Positions 45,125 to 53,265 of a DNA stretch of 64,000 nt are shown here, piece after piece (the first letter of the stretch is position 1; every line of letters starts with the position of its first letter). The notes beneath the pieces are model-generated. The model did not search any database. It was not told the origin of the DNA and was given only the letters and a program-made list of their open reading frames with translations. The position numbers were made by a program, and so were the translations under genes. Origin of the DNA: GCA-958296115 sp965222445 (GTDB lineage Bacteria > Chloroflexota > Dehalococcoidia > Lucifugimonadales > CAJWER01); NCBI GenBank assembly GCA_965222445.1, contig CBDCTY010000002.1, positions 1,798,001 through 1,862,000 on the forward strand. Direction: 5' to 3'.

Positions 45125-45238
45125 CAGGGCCTTTCCAAAGTTGGCTCCCTGCGGAAGGGACATACCCTACCGCCCACCTGGATTCCCGCCTGCGCGGGAA
45201 TGACGGTATGTGGTTTATGGGACAATGGAAAGGCCCTG
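45125..45238. mobile_element. MITE-B copy 5 (114 bp)
   Basis: A perfect 13-bp terminal repeat: CAGGGCCTTTCCA ... TGGAAAGGCCCTG. It is flanked by a perfect 9-bp repeat GCCAAGAAC (45116-45124 and 45239-45247). The target is the tip of another inverted-repeat element. Confidence 0.88.
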
Positions 45239-45339
45239 GCCAAGAACTACCTGTGCCCACGCTGTGCGCCGTGAGGGGGCAAGAATGTCCCTGTCCCCTC
45301 GTCCAACGCATGGCGTGGCGAAGTAAGGTAGTTCTTGGC
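45239..45339. mobile_element. 101-bp inverted-repeat element, target of a MITE-B
   Basis: GCCAAGAACTACCT (45239-45252) and AGGTAGTTCTTGGC (45326-45339) form a perfect 14-bp terminal inverted repeat around 73 bp. MITE-B copy 5 has inserted 9 bp into the left repeat, so the first 9 bp are duplicated on the far side of it. Only one copy is present in the window. Confidence 0.65.
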
Positions 45340-45433
45340 AAGCGGAATCATAGGGCAGACTGGCGAGATAGTCAACCAACACGACAGGCGGCGAGGCGGC
45401 AGCAGGCTCCCAGGTCATCATTCCGAGTACAAC

Positions 45434-45490
45434 TTGATTGTCATTCGGAGCGACGCCCTCCTGTCATTCCGAACGCAGTGAGGAATCTAA
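45434..45490. repeat. REP-like repeat pair
   Basis: GTCATTCGGAGCGACGCC and GTCATTCCGAACGCAGTGAG followed by GAATCTAA. Related to copies at 15957 and, inverted, at 45811-45935. The last copy overlaps the predicted end of the GIY-YIG remnant. Confidence 0.55.
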
Positions 45491-45802
45491 GATCCCTGCC
45501 CGAAGTCGATGCCCCATTTTAGAGACAGGTCCTTCCATCGCGGGTTCGACGACTCTATCAATGCGTCTTGCTGCGACGCCATCCCTTGATCTGCTTTTCC
45601 CCCGCTATCGCAGTCCCACGTCCGAGGTCTGCTCGTAGTAGGCGAGCCAAGTGACATTGTACTTGCTCGTAAAGCCGGGCACGAGCTTGCTCTTGTGCTC
45701 GTACATCCTTCTTCCGAGGTCGCTGGTCACGCCGACATAGAGCGTGCTCGAAGAGTTGGTCAGGATGTAGACATAGTATTGGCGGGCCTGTGCTGCGGGC
45801 AT
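45487..45802 (-). pseudogene. GIY-YIG endonuclease, frameshifted
   Basis: The frame opens MPAAQARQYYVYILTNSSST and LYVGVTSDLGRRMYEH, the GIY-YIG core with its Arg. It stops after YYEQTSDVGLR. The usual continuation IAGEKQIKGWRRSK lies in a second frame, and the C-terminal DALIESSNPRWKDLS in a third. Two indels therefore break the catalytic Glu region away from the core. The complete protein would have been about 100 residues, like the standalone YhbQ-type proteins. Confidence 0.8.
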
Positions 45803-45810
45803 AAGCTCTA

Positions 45811-45935
45811 GTCCTCACTGCGTTCGGAATGACGGGAGGAGCGTTGCTACGAGCACAGAAGAGCCATGCGGGGCCGTCGTGAGGCGAAGACCTTAGGTTC
45901 TTCTCTCCGCTTTCGCTAGGTTCGGAATGACATGC
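45811..45935. repeat. Inverted REP-like repeats
   Basis: CTCACTGCGTTCGGAATGAC at about 45815 and CGCTAGGTTCGGAATGAC at about 45914 are reverse copies of the 45.45-kb repeat. The second forms the last codons of the HicB-like gene. No gene in between. Confidence 0.5.
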
Positions 45936-46125
45936 GGAGCTCTGGCGGCAGCTCACGACCGGTGTCTTCGTAGAGCTCGACCACCGCAGCGAGGGCGTCC
46001 TTTACGTTCTCGAGTGCCAACTCGAATGTGTCCCCTTCCGTTACCAGCTCCGCAAGCAGAGGCGACGTAACCGTGAACCCCCCTTCCGGCTGGGGGGCGA
46101 GTGTGAGAGGAATCTTTGTGATCAT
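45916..46125 (-). CDS. HicB-like antitoxin, probably truncated and orphan
   Basis: 69 residues: MITKIPLTLAPQPEGGFTVT, LVTEGDTFELALENVKDALA. This is the partial RNase-H-like fold of HicB antitoxins. The C-terminus (MSFRT) is encoded by a REP-like repeat, so the native end and DNA-binding part may be lost. No HicA toxin with its dsRNA-binding domain is found on either side. The stretch 46126-46219 upstream contains a short open end (ELDTVAEALGVEI) of unknown origin. Confidence 0.6.
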   Translation of the reverse strand: MITKIPLTLAPQPEGGFTVTSPLLAELVTEGDTFELALENVKDALAAVVELYEDTGRELPPELRMSFRT

Positions 46126-46219
46126 AAGCTATCTCAGATCTCCACACCGAGCGCTTCGGCTACTGTGTCCAGTTCTTTCTCCGCGCCCTCTGACGTAGAC
46201 GGGGATGGGGCCGTCCCCC

Positions 46220-47875
46220 TCACACTCCGCCGAGCTCTCGCTGCTCTCCGAACACGCCGCGGAACACGTCGGCGATCTCCCCCACCGTGGCGTAGGCCTC
46301 CACGCACTCTATGACGGCCCCCACGGTGTTCTCGCTGCCCCTCGCGGTATCGTCCAGGCGGGCTAGGGCCGCGCGGGTCGAGGCGCCGTCCCTCTCCCGG
46401 CGTACCCTCACCACCCCGTCCACCTGCCGCCTCGTCTCCTCGGGGTCGATGGTCTGGAGCTTCTCGATGGGCGGCTCGTCGGTCCGGTACTCGTTGACGC
46501 CGACGACTATCCTGTCCTTGTCCTCTACGCGCCGCTGGAACCGGTATGCGCTCTCGTGGATCTCTCGCATCTGGTAGCCGCTCTCCAGGGCCGTCACCGC
46601 GCCGCCCATCCGGTCGATCTCGGCGATGTAGTCCGAGGCCTCCTCTTCGAGGCGGTCCGTGAGGCTCTCGACGTAGTATGAGCCCGCCAGCGGGTCAACC
46701 GTATCGGTGACGCCGCTCTCATGGGCCAGTATCTGCTGCGTCCTGAGAGAGAGCTGCACAGCATCCTCCGTGGGCAGCGCAAGCGCCTCGTCCTTCGAGT
46801 TGACGTGCAGGGACTGTGTGCCGCCCAGCACCGCCGCCAGAGCCTGCACGGTGGTCCTGACGACGTTGTTCTCGGGCTGCTGGGCCGTGAGGGACACGCC
46901 GGCGGTCTGGGTGTGGAACCTCAGCATCCACGACCGGCGTTTCGCCGCGCCGAACCTCTCGCGCATGATCCTCGCCCACATCCTGCGGGCCGCGCGGAAC
47001 TTCGCCGCCTCCTCCAGCAGGTTGCTCTGGGCCACGAAGAAGAAGGACAGCCTGCCCGCGAATTCGTCCACGTCCAGGCCGGAGTCGACGGCCGCCTGCA
47101 CGTAGGCTATGGCGTTGGCGAAGGTGAAGGCCAGCTCCTGCACCGCCGTCGCGCCCGCCTCGCGCATGTGGTACCCACTGATACTGATGGTGTTCCAGCG
47201 CGGCGCCTCCCGGCTGCAATAGCCGAAGACATCGGTGACGAGCCGCATCGAGGGCTTGGGCGGGTAGATGTACGTGCCCCGCGCGATGTACTCCTTCAGG
47301 ATATCGTTCTGGAGCGTGCCATCGAGGCTCGCGGGCCCCACGCCTTGCTTCTTCGCCGCCGCGACGTACATCGCAAGGAGTATCGACGCCGTGGCGTTGA
47401 TGGTCATGGACGTGCTGACGCCGTCGAGAGGGATGCCGTCGAAGAGCGCCTCCATGTCCGCCAGGCTGCTGACGGGGACGCCGGCCCTGCCCACCTCGCC
47501 GACCGCGAGGGGGTGGTCCGAGTCGTAGCCCATCTGCGTCGGCAGGTCGAAGGCGATGCTCAGGCCCGTCTGCCCCTGCTCGAGCAGGTACCGGTAACGC
47601 CGGTTGGATTCGGCGGGTGACGTGAGCCCGGCGTACTGACGCATCGTCCAGAGCCGCCCCCGGTAGGTGTTCGGCTGGACTCCGCGCGTGAACGGGTACT
47701 CGCCGGGCAGGCCCAGCTTATCGCCGGAGCTCGCCTCGCCCACGTCCTCGGGCGTGTATACAGTGTCGATCTCTAGCCCGGAGTCCGATTCGAAGCGCTC
47801 GCGCCTCTCGCCGAACCGCGCCCTCACCGGGCCGAGGGTGCGCCTTTCCCACTCCCGCTTGCTGCCATCAACCAT
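46220..47875 (-). CDS. Methylmalonyl-CoA mutase family, large subunit without B12 domain
   Basis: 551 residues. TIM-barrel motifs are GLPGEYPFTRGVQP, STSMTINATASILLAMYVAA, ISISGYHMREAGATAVQELA and RTTVQALAAVLGGTQSLHVN. It lacks the C-terminal cobalamin-binding domain (DxHxxG), so it must pair with a separate small subunit, which is not in this window. It rearranges methylmalonyl-CoA or another acyl-CoA. It begins 3 nt after the HEPN gene, which suggests co-transcription or insertion of the HEPN cassette upstream. Confidence 0.93.
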   Translation of the reverse strand: MVDGSKREWERRTLGPVRARFGERRERFESDSGLEIDTVYTPEDVGEASSGDKLGLPGEYPFTRGVQPNTYRGRLWTMRQYAGLTSPAESNRRYRYLLEQGQTGLSIAFDLPTQMGYDSDHPLAVGEVGRAGVPVSSLADMEALFDGIPLDGVSTSMTINATASILLAMYVAAAKKQGVGPASLDGTLQNDILKEYIARGTYIYPPKPSMRLVTDVFGYCSREAPRWNTISISGYHMREAGATAVQELAFTFANAIAYVQAAVDSGLDVDEFAGRLSFFFVAQSNLLEEAAKFRAARRMWARIMRERFGAAKRRSWMLRFHTQTAGVSLTAQQPENNVVRTTVQALAAVLGGTQSLHVNSKDEALALPTEDAVQLSLRTQQILAHESGVTDTVDPLAGSYYVESLTDRLEEEASDYIAEIDRMGGAVTALESGYQMREIHESAYRFQRRVEDKDRIVVGVNEYRTDEPPIEKLQTIDPEETRRQVDGVVRVRRERDGASTRAALARLDDTARGSENTVGAVIECVEAYATVGEIADVFRGVFGEQRELGGV

Positions 47876-47878
47876 GAG

Positions 47879-48526
47879 TCACCTACTCTCCCGCCGGTAG
47901 AGCCGCTTATCTGCTGCCTCCTCAACATCGTCCCTGAACTTGTCGATGAGGCCAATCACTTGGGAGTGCAGATATTGGTAGTCCTCTTCATCGACTGTTA
48001 GGGATTTTCCATGTGCGATGTTGTTGCGACTGTATAGCAGCTTCTTGTCGATTAGCTGACTCTTGGTGAGGTAAGGCTTGTCGTCCATTCCAAACGTACA
48101 AAGGATGTCTACCATGACACGGCTATTGAGGTTGGACTCAGTATCAACAGCCCTTTCACAGTCAACCGCGAAGCGGTCTTCAAGATCAGACTGGAGCAAC
48201 GAGACGAGGTTGATATGGACAGCTGGTCTCTTCGATTGCCCCGCCTCTGATATCCTGGAACGGAAACCGAGGGCTACGAATCCTGGAGACAACTCGCGAT
48301 ACTTGAGTCTCCGCGTAGCAACGTAGCACACGTATCCAGTCGCAGCCGCCTTAATGAATCCCTCCCAGTGAGCATAGAGCATACATATGCCGACACGAAC
48401 AAAGCTCGTAATCTGATCGGCCTTTGAGCGATCAAGCGACAGTTTGATTAGGCTGAGTTCCTTCTTCCTCCAGGCCAATTCACCGTTAAGATACTCATTC
48501 AACTCGTCCATTGTGCGTATCTTCAT
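47879..48526 (-). CDS. HEPN-domain protein (MAE_28990/MAE_18760-like), candidate RNase toxin
   Basis: 215 residues. The N-terminus MDELNEYLNGELAWRKKELS and FVRVGICMLYAHWEGFIKAA are typical of the MAE_28990/MAE_18760 HEPN-like group. The segment YSRNNIAHGK supplies the R-x4-H catalytic pair of HEPN ribonucleases. Codon use is less GC-rich than in neighbours. Its start overlaps the stop of the DUF262 gene by 4 nt (ATGA). It is likely an RNA-cutting effector whose activity is controlled by the partner; this is inference. Confidence 0.8.
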   Translation of the reverse strand: MKIRTMDELNEYLNGELAWRKKELSLIKLSLDRSKADQITSFVRVGICMLYAHWEGFIKAAATGYVCYVATRRLKYRELSPGFVALGFRSRISEAGQSKRPAVHINLVSLLQSDLEDRFAVDCERAVDTESNLNSRVMVDILCTFGMDDKPYLTKSQLIDKKLLYSRNNIAHGKSLTVDEEDYQYLHSQVIGLIDKFRDDVEEAADKRLYRRESR

Positions 48527-49632
48527 GGCTTGAATAGTTCTCGTCCTAGCGGTATGATCGAAGCTATCCGAGTCGAGGCTCTGACCCCTGACCCACTATT
48601 CTTCATGAATTGTGGATTCTGCCAGACACTTCTGGCGATGTCTGTGAGTCCGGGGACTCCTTCACTCTTGGCGTAAGCTTCGTAGTTGTAACCAAGTCCC
48701 ACTGCTATGGCCTCAAAGCCCGAAAGCAAGAACGGACCGCTGTGTGTATTACTATTGGGATTGAATCTGCGGAAGCTCTTATCGCCAAGCTGCCTGGCAA
48801 GTTCTGAGAAGGTGAAGCGAAATGCCTCCTCCTCCTTCGCGCGAAACATCCCGAAGATTCCAGGATCCGCGAGCTCAACTGATTTGTCCGTCAAAAACTC
48901 GCTTATGTCTCCGACCGACTTCAGCCCTAGTCCATCAAGTTCGCGCAGAACAACAAAACGAACAACAAGCTCGACATCGTACTGTCTTTGGTACTGGTTG
49001 TCAGACAATGGAGTACATTCTCTGAAGTTTGGATCATCGGCGAGTTCAAGGACCCAATCGTACGCATCCTTGTTGACGGTTATGAGTATTACATTCCGAA
49101 GTTCTTGGTCTGATAGTGGAGATCCTCCCGTGTTCAGGCGCTGAAAGAGCTCATATTTACTCGATTCACTGCTCTCTCGAAGAATGATCTTAATATCGAT
49201 TTTGGAACGTTTTATTATGCGCTGATTCTCGAGTCCAATTGAGTTTCCATCGTCTCCATTCCATGTTAGCCCTTCCAGTGAGGGCAGATACTTGGTTCGG
49301 CTCAGCTTCAATGGCTGCACTGACTGGCCTTCCTCGTCTTTCAGAACTCCAACCAACTGGAAGATCGTCGACAGCCTCTGAAGACCGTCGATAACATCCC
49401 AGACCCCATCTTCTCTTTGCGACACGAATATCGAAGGGATTGGGATCCCGAGAAGGATGGATTCGATCAGGCGCGACTTCTGCTCATGGGTCCACCTGAA
49501 GAATCGCTGAAACTCCGGGTGGACGTCCAACTCCCCGTCCTGGTACAGGTTGATGAGCTCGCCGATAGACATAGCATAACCATCGCTATGTATCTCGGCT
49601 CGCCGTGCGTCGATTTCATTCTTGAGAGTCAC
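48523..49632 (-). CDS. DUF262 (ParB/Srx-fold) protein
   Basis: 369 residues. The DUF262 core lies at about residues 20-190: VHPEFQRFFRWTHEQKSRLI, then LLGIPIPSIFVSQ and VIDGLQRLSTI, the DGxQR signature. RLNTGGSPLSDQELRN follows. Unlike GmrSD it has no C-terminal DUF1524 HNH nuclease; the last 180 residues are helical and unassigned. DUF262 proteins often act in restriction and phage defence using nucleotides. It is the first gene of the two-gene cassette. A MITE-A lies just upstream at 49640. Confidence 0.85.
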   Translation of the reverse strand: MTLKNEIDARRAEIHSDGYAMSIGELINLYQDGELDVHPEFQRFFRWTHEQKSRLIESILLGIPIPSIFVSQREDGVWDVIDGLQRLSTIFQLVGVLKDEEGQSVQPLKLSRTKYLPSLEGLTWNGDDGNSIGLENQRIIKRSKIDIKIILRESSESSKYELFQRLNTGGSPLSDQELRNVILITVNKDAYDWVLELADDPNFRECTPLSDNQYQRQYDVELVVRFVVLRELDGLGLKSVGDISEFLTDKSVELADPGIFGMFRAKEEEAFRFTFSELARQLGDKSFRRFNPNSNTHSGPFLLSGFEAIAVGLGYNYEAYAKSEGVPGLTDIARSVWQNPQFMKNSGSGVRASTRIASIIPLGRELFKP

Positions 49633-49639
49633 TGACTAA

Positions 49640-49739
49640 TACCAAGTCACCGTGATGTCGCCGTATATGTGCGGCCAGGGAGTGGGTTCCCGCCTTCGCG
49701 GGAATGACGGCTTTACGGCGCACTCAAAATGAATTGGTA
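49640..49739 (-). mobile_element. MITE-A copy 7 (100 bp)
   Basis: TACCAAGTCACCG to GAATTGGTA, flanked by TAA at 49637-49639 and 49740-49742. It begins 8 bp upstream of the DUF262 start, so any native promoter for the cassette must lie within or beyond the MITE. Confidence 0.88.
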
Positions 49740-49819
49740 TAACACCCCCAATCTCAGATAGAACGGGTTCGATTAGAAGATTCCAGTCCACTCCACACTC
49801 GCAGTCCCCTATCGCCACG

Positions 49820-50851
49820 TCATGTCCTGGACGGTGTCCAGTCCGGGTCGTAGGCTCCCTGGCGCGCGTACGACGTCTTGCAGGCCCGCTCGAAGTAGGC
49901 CTGCTGGACGGCCTCCATGTTCGCCATATCGCCGCCCCATGCCTTGAGCGGCGCAGCCTGTAGCCCGCGCCCGTAGGAGAAGCTCAGCTCCCACGGCGCG
50001 CCTTCGTCGTTGGCAACCCGGTTGATGGCGTCCAGGTTGACCGTAGCCTCCTCGTCACCCTGGCCGCCGGACAGGAAGGCGATGCCTGGGACGGCCGCCG
50101 GGACGGTCCGCTTGAGGCACTCCACCGTCTTCTCCGCAACCTCGCGGGCGCCGGCCCTCTCAGCCGCGTCCTTGCCCGAGAGGACCATGTTCGTCTTGAG
50201 GATGGTGCCCTCGAGGGCGACCCGGTGGGTCCCAAGCTGGTAGTACATCTCGCGCAGGGCCATCTCCGTCACCTCGAAGCAGGCGTCGATGTCGTGCTCC
50301 CCGTCCATCAGCACCTCAGGCTCCACCATGGGCACCAGGCCAGCCTCCTGGCTCAACGCCGCGAAGCGGGCGAGTGCGTGCGCGTTGACCTCCGAGCAGT
50401 AGCGGCTGGGCATCCCGTCGCCGATGGCGTAGATGCCGCGCCACTTGGTGAACCGGGCTCCAAGCTGGGCATACTCCTCGAGCCTATCCCGGAGACCGTC
50501 CAGCCCCTCGGTAACCTGCTCGCCCGGCGCTCCCGCCAGCGGGTGGCCGCTCTTGTCTACCTTGATGCCGGGTATCATGTCCTGGTCGCGGATGACGTCG
50601 ACCAAGGGGGTGCCGTCGCCGCCCTCCTGGCGCAGCGTCTCGTCGTACAGGATCACGCCGCTGATGTACTCGTTCGCGCCCGCCGTCCTGAAGAGCATCT
50701 CGCGGTAGTCCCGCCGGTTCTGCTCGGTGGACTCCACTCCGATGCTGTCGAAGCGCTTCTTGATGGTGCCGGAGCTCTCGTCCGCCGCCAGGATCCCCTT
50801 GCCGGGCGCAACCATTGCGCGCGCCGTCTCGTTGAGCTTCTGAATGTCCAA
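49820..50851 (-). CDS. Fructose-bisphosphate aldolase, class I
   Basis: 343 residues. Class I features are GKGILAADESSGTIKKRF at the N-terminus and the Schiff-base lysine in EGTILKTNMVLSG. GIAFLSGGQGDEEATVNLDA and WELSFSYGRGLQAAPLKAW follow. It cleaves or forms fructose 1,6-bisphosphate. It lies 25 nt after fbp, so the pair forms a gluconeogenesis unit. Confidence 0.96.
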   Translation of the reverse strand: MDIQKLNETARAMVAPGKGILAADESSGTIKKRFDSIGVESTEQNRRDYREMLFRTAGANEYISGVILYDETLRQEGGDGTPLVDVIRDQDMIPGIKVDKSGHPLAGAPGEQVTEGLDGLRDRLEEYAQLGARFTKWRGIYAIGDGMPSRYCSEVNAHALARFAALSQEAGLVPMVEPEVLMDGEHDIDACFEVTEMALREMYYQLGTHRVALEGTILKTNMVLSGKDAAERAGAREVAEKTVECLKRTVPAAVPGIAFLSGGQGDEEATVNLDAINRVANDEGAPWELSFSYGRGLQAAPLKAWGGDMANMEAVQQAYFERACKTSYARQGAYDPDWTPSRT

Positions 50852-50876
50852 CCTCGCCTCCTTGGCCGGCCGGCCG

Positions 50877-51863
50877 TCAGCCGCCGTTGATGATCGATAT
50901 GGTCTCTTCGACCTCGCGCCTGTTACCCAGGATAAGGGGCGTCCTCTGGTGGCGCGCCTGTGGCTGTATGTCCAGGATCTGCTCGGAGGCGGAGTATGCC
51001 GCTCCGCCCGCCTGCTCAGCCACGTATCCGAGAGGATTGGCCTCGTACATCAGCCGCAGCTTCCCCTCGGGGCTCTTCACATCTCCCGGATACAGGAATA
51101 CGCCGCCCTTGAGCAGGTTCCGGTGGAAGTCGGCCACCAGCGAGCCGACGTACCTGAGCGAGTGGCTGCCGCGAAGCCATCCCACCGCCGCCTGCGTGGG
51201 CGAGTCGAGCTTCCCAAAGTTGCCCTCGTTAGTGCTGTAGTACTCGCACTCGTAGGGGATCGTGATCCCCGGGTGGGTCAGGAAGAACCCCCCGGACCCG
51301 TCCAGGGTGAAGCCATTGACGTCGCCCGGCGTAGCCACGACCATCACCGTGCTGGAGCCGTACACGACGTACGCGGCGGCAACCTGCTCCCGTCCCGGGC
51401 GCAGGAGCAGCGACTCGGTGACCGCCTCGTCAGCGCCGCGCCGCCATATGCCGAATATCGAGCCTATGGTGACCGCGACGTCGATGTTCGACGAGCCGTC
51501 GACCGGGTCCATCTGTACCACATACCGGTGGGACTCGCCGCCGCCGATCACCTCTACGCCCTCGATCTCCTCGCTGCCCACCGCCGCGACGCTTCCGCTC
51601 TGCCTGAGGGCCTCGACGAATATGTCTGACCCGGCGCTGTCGAGCTGCTGGACCATCTCGCCGTGGACGTTGGTCTCACCGGTCGCGCCCAACGCGCCCT
51701 CGATAGCCGCCGCCTGGACCTGCGCCTGGACCTGCCTCGCTCCGTAGGCAATTGCGGCGATCACGGAGTCGAGCCCGGCCAACTCTCCGTCAGAGAGCCA
51801 TGCCGACTCCATGAAGCCGCCCAGGGTCTGTGTATCGCTCGAGGTGTTCGCGGTGTCTCTCAT
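50877..51863 (-). CDS. fbp: Fructose-1,6-bisphosphatase, class I
   Basis: 328 residues from ATG 51863 (MRDTANTSSDTQTLGGFM). Metal-site motifs are VGSEEIEGV and QMDPVDGSSNIDV, with IGSIFGIWRR. The sugar-phosphate region has EYYSTNEGNF and RYVGSLVADFHRNLLKGGVF. It removes the 1-phosphate in gluconeogenesis. The longer open frame upstream has no supporting ribosome-binding site, whereas GAGGAG lies upstream of this ATG. Confidence 0.96.
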   Translation of the reverse strand: MRDTANTSSDTQTLGGFMESAWLSDGELAGLDSVIAAIAYGARQVQAQVQAAAIEGALGATGETNVHGEMVQQLDSAGSDIFVEALRQSGSVAAVGSEEIEGVEVIGGGESHRYVVQMDPVDGSSNIDVAVTIGSIFGIWRRGADEAVTESLLLRPGREQVAAAYVVYGSSTVMVVATPGDVNGFTLDGSGGFFLTHPGITIPYECEYYSTNEGNFGKLDSPTQAAVGWLRGSHSLRYVGSLVADFHRNLLKGGVFLYPGDVKSPEGKLRLMYEANPLGYVAEQAGGAAYSASEQILDIQPQARHQRTPLILGNRREVEETISIINGG

Positions 51864-52112
51864 CGTGCTCGCTCCTCGTGCTGATTGTATCGCATTCCAC
51901 GCCCCGCGTTCCCAGAGAGGCGTCGCCGATTGCGCCGCGGCGGATGCTACCACAGCCGAGCAGTATCGGAAGCCGCGAGGCGCGGGAAGCCGGTACCGTT
52001 GTCGGAGGTGGCCGTCTGACGCAACTGGGAGCGCACCGGAGCCTGAACCCCGTCATGGCGATGGGGTCTGATGCCTTGCCCGGAGGCCGAAGTGCGATGA
52101 GGAGGCGGGGTG

Positions 52113-53165
52113 CTAAGTAACTTCCAACGTCGGGTTCCGAAGCGGCTCCGAGAGCTGCGTCCGGTCCAGCTCTATGACATCCTTCTGGTAGATCTGGACC
52201 CGGTAAGACTCATAGTCCGGGATGAACAGCCGAAACTCGCTGTCTATCCTGACTGACCTCGGACGCCGCAGGTACTTCTCCTGCTCGATGCGTCCCATCT
52301 CCCTGAGCCTGTTGGAGACCGCGTTGGTCTTCATGTACTGCCTGGCAACTCGCGAGAGCGTTGCATCGCCCCGGAAGCTCCAGATGTAGTGCCCCTCGGA
52401 GTTGAACATCTGCACGCGATTGTTGCCCCAGTCCGCGACGTAGATGTCGCCGTGCCCATCGACCGTGATCCCTGTCGGCCTGTTGAATTCGGCTTCGCCC
52501 GAGCCGGGCTTCCCGACTACGTTCTTCAGATCACCGCCGGCGGAGAAGACCTGGAACCGGTTGTTGCCCCAGTCCGCGACGTAGATGTCGCCGAGCTCGT
52601 CGACGTGGACGCCCCAGGGCAGGTCAAATTCCCCTGCTCCGCTGCCGTGCGATCCGAAACCGCCGAGGTACTTTCCGTCCTCGGTGTACCGCTGAACGCG
52701 GTGGTTCTTCGAGTCGACCACAACCAGGTTGCCATCAAGATCGAACGCGATTCCTGTTGGGCCGTCGAACTCGCCTTCGGAATCGCCGTGCACCCCGAAC
52801 TTGGAGACGAACTCGCCCTCCTGGTCGAACTTGGTTATCCGGTGCGTCGCCTCATCACTTACGTAGAGATGTCCCCGACCGTCTGTGATCATGTGTACCG
52901 GCCACACCAGCCCGCCGTCGTCGGTGCCGTACAACCCGAATCCCCTCAGGTCATCCGTCATCTGGTCCATGTCGTCCACAGGCCATATCCTGATCATCGC
53001 AGCACTTTGGGACATGGCGTTGCCAGATTGATCGGACCGCATCAGGATGTAGGCGTCGCCGCCATCGGGGAACGCGATATCTGCCGGGAAATTGGTGACA
53101 CGCCGCATGCCCAGCGTCCTCAAGTATGGGTACCCGGCTCGAAGCAATCCGTGTGGTCTGGTCAT
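52113..53165 (-). CDS. NHL-repeat beta-propeller protein
   Basis: 350 residues. NHL blades recur: EGEFDGPTGIAFDLDGNLVV, GAGEFDLPWGVHVDELGDIY, EAEFNRPTGITVDGHGDIYV, each ending in a D.xNxRVQ(V/M)-type strand. The C-terminal part (RYLRRPRSVRIDSEFRLF-type) is a further blade. The role is unknown; such propellers bind proteins or ligands. ATG 53165 is preferred to 53174, because AGGAG directly abuts the first ATG but is nine nt from the second. No signal peptide. Confidence 0.88.
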   Translation of the reverse strand: MTRPHGLLRAGYPYLRTLGMRRVTNFPADIAFPDGGDAYILMRSDQSGNAMSQSAAMIRIWPVDDMDQMTDDLRGFGLYGTDDGGLVWPVHMITDGRGHLYVSDEATHRITKFDQEGEFVSKFGVHGDSEGEFDGPTGIAFDLDGNLVVVDSKNHRVQRYTEDGKYLGGFGSHGSGAGEFDLPWGVHVDELGDIYVADWGNNRFQVFSAGGDLKNVVGKPGSGEAEFNRPTGITVDGHGDIYVADWGNNRVQMFNSEGHYIWSFRGDATLSRVARQYMKTNAVSNRLREMGRIEQEKYLRRPRSVRIDSEFRLFIPDYESYRVQIYQKDVIELDRTQLSEPLRNPTLEVT

Positions 53166-53189
53166 GATCGTCATCTCCTGGTCTTAGGG

Positions 53190-53222
53190 CCGTCATTCCG
53201 GCAGAAGCCGGAATCCAGAGTT
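53190..53222. repeat. Short palindromic repeat
   Basis: GTCATTCCGGCAGAAGCCGG with GAATCCAG, the same palindrome class as at 59901 and 59060. It lies directly upstream of the NHL gene. Confidence 0.55.
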
Positions 53223-53265
53223 GAGGGCAGCCTCGACTATCAGCTCTCTACTTACTGGAACGGCA

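Noticed and set aside
45916..46219. Complete HicAB toxin-antitoxin pair
   Set aside because: Only a HicB-like frame is present; no HicA-type dsRNA-binding toxin can be read upstream or downstream.
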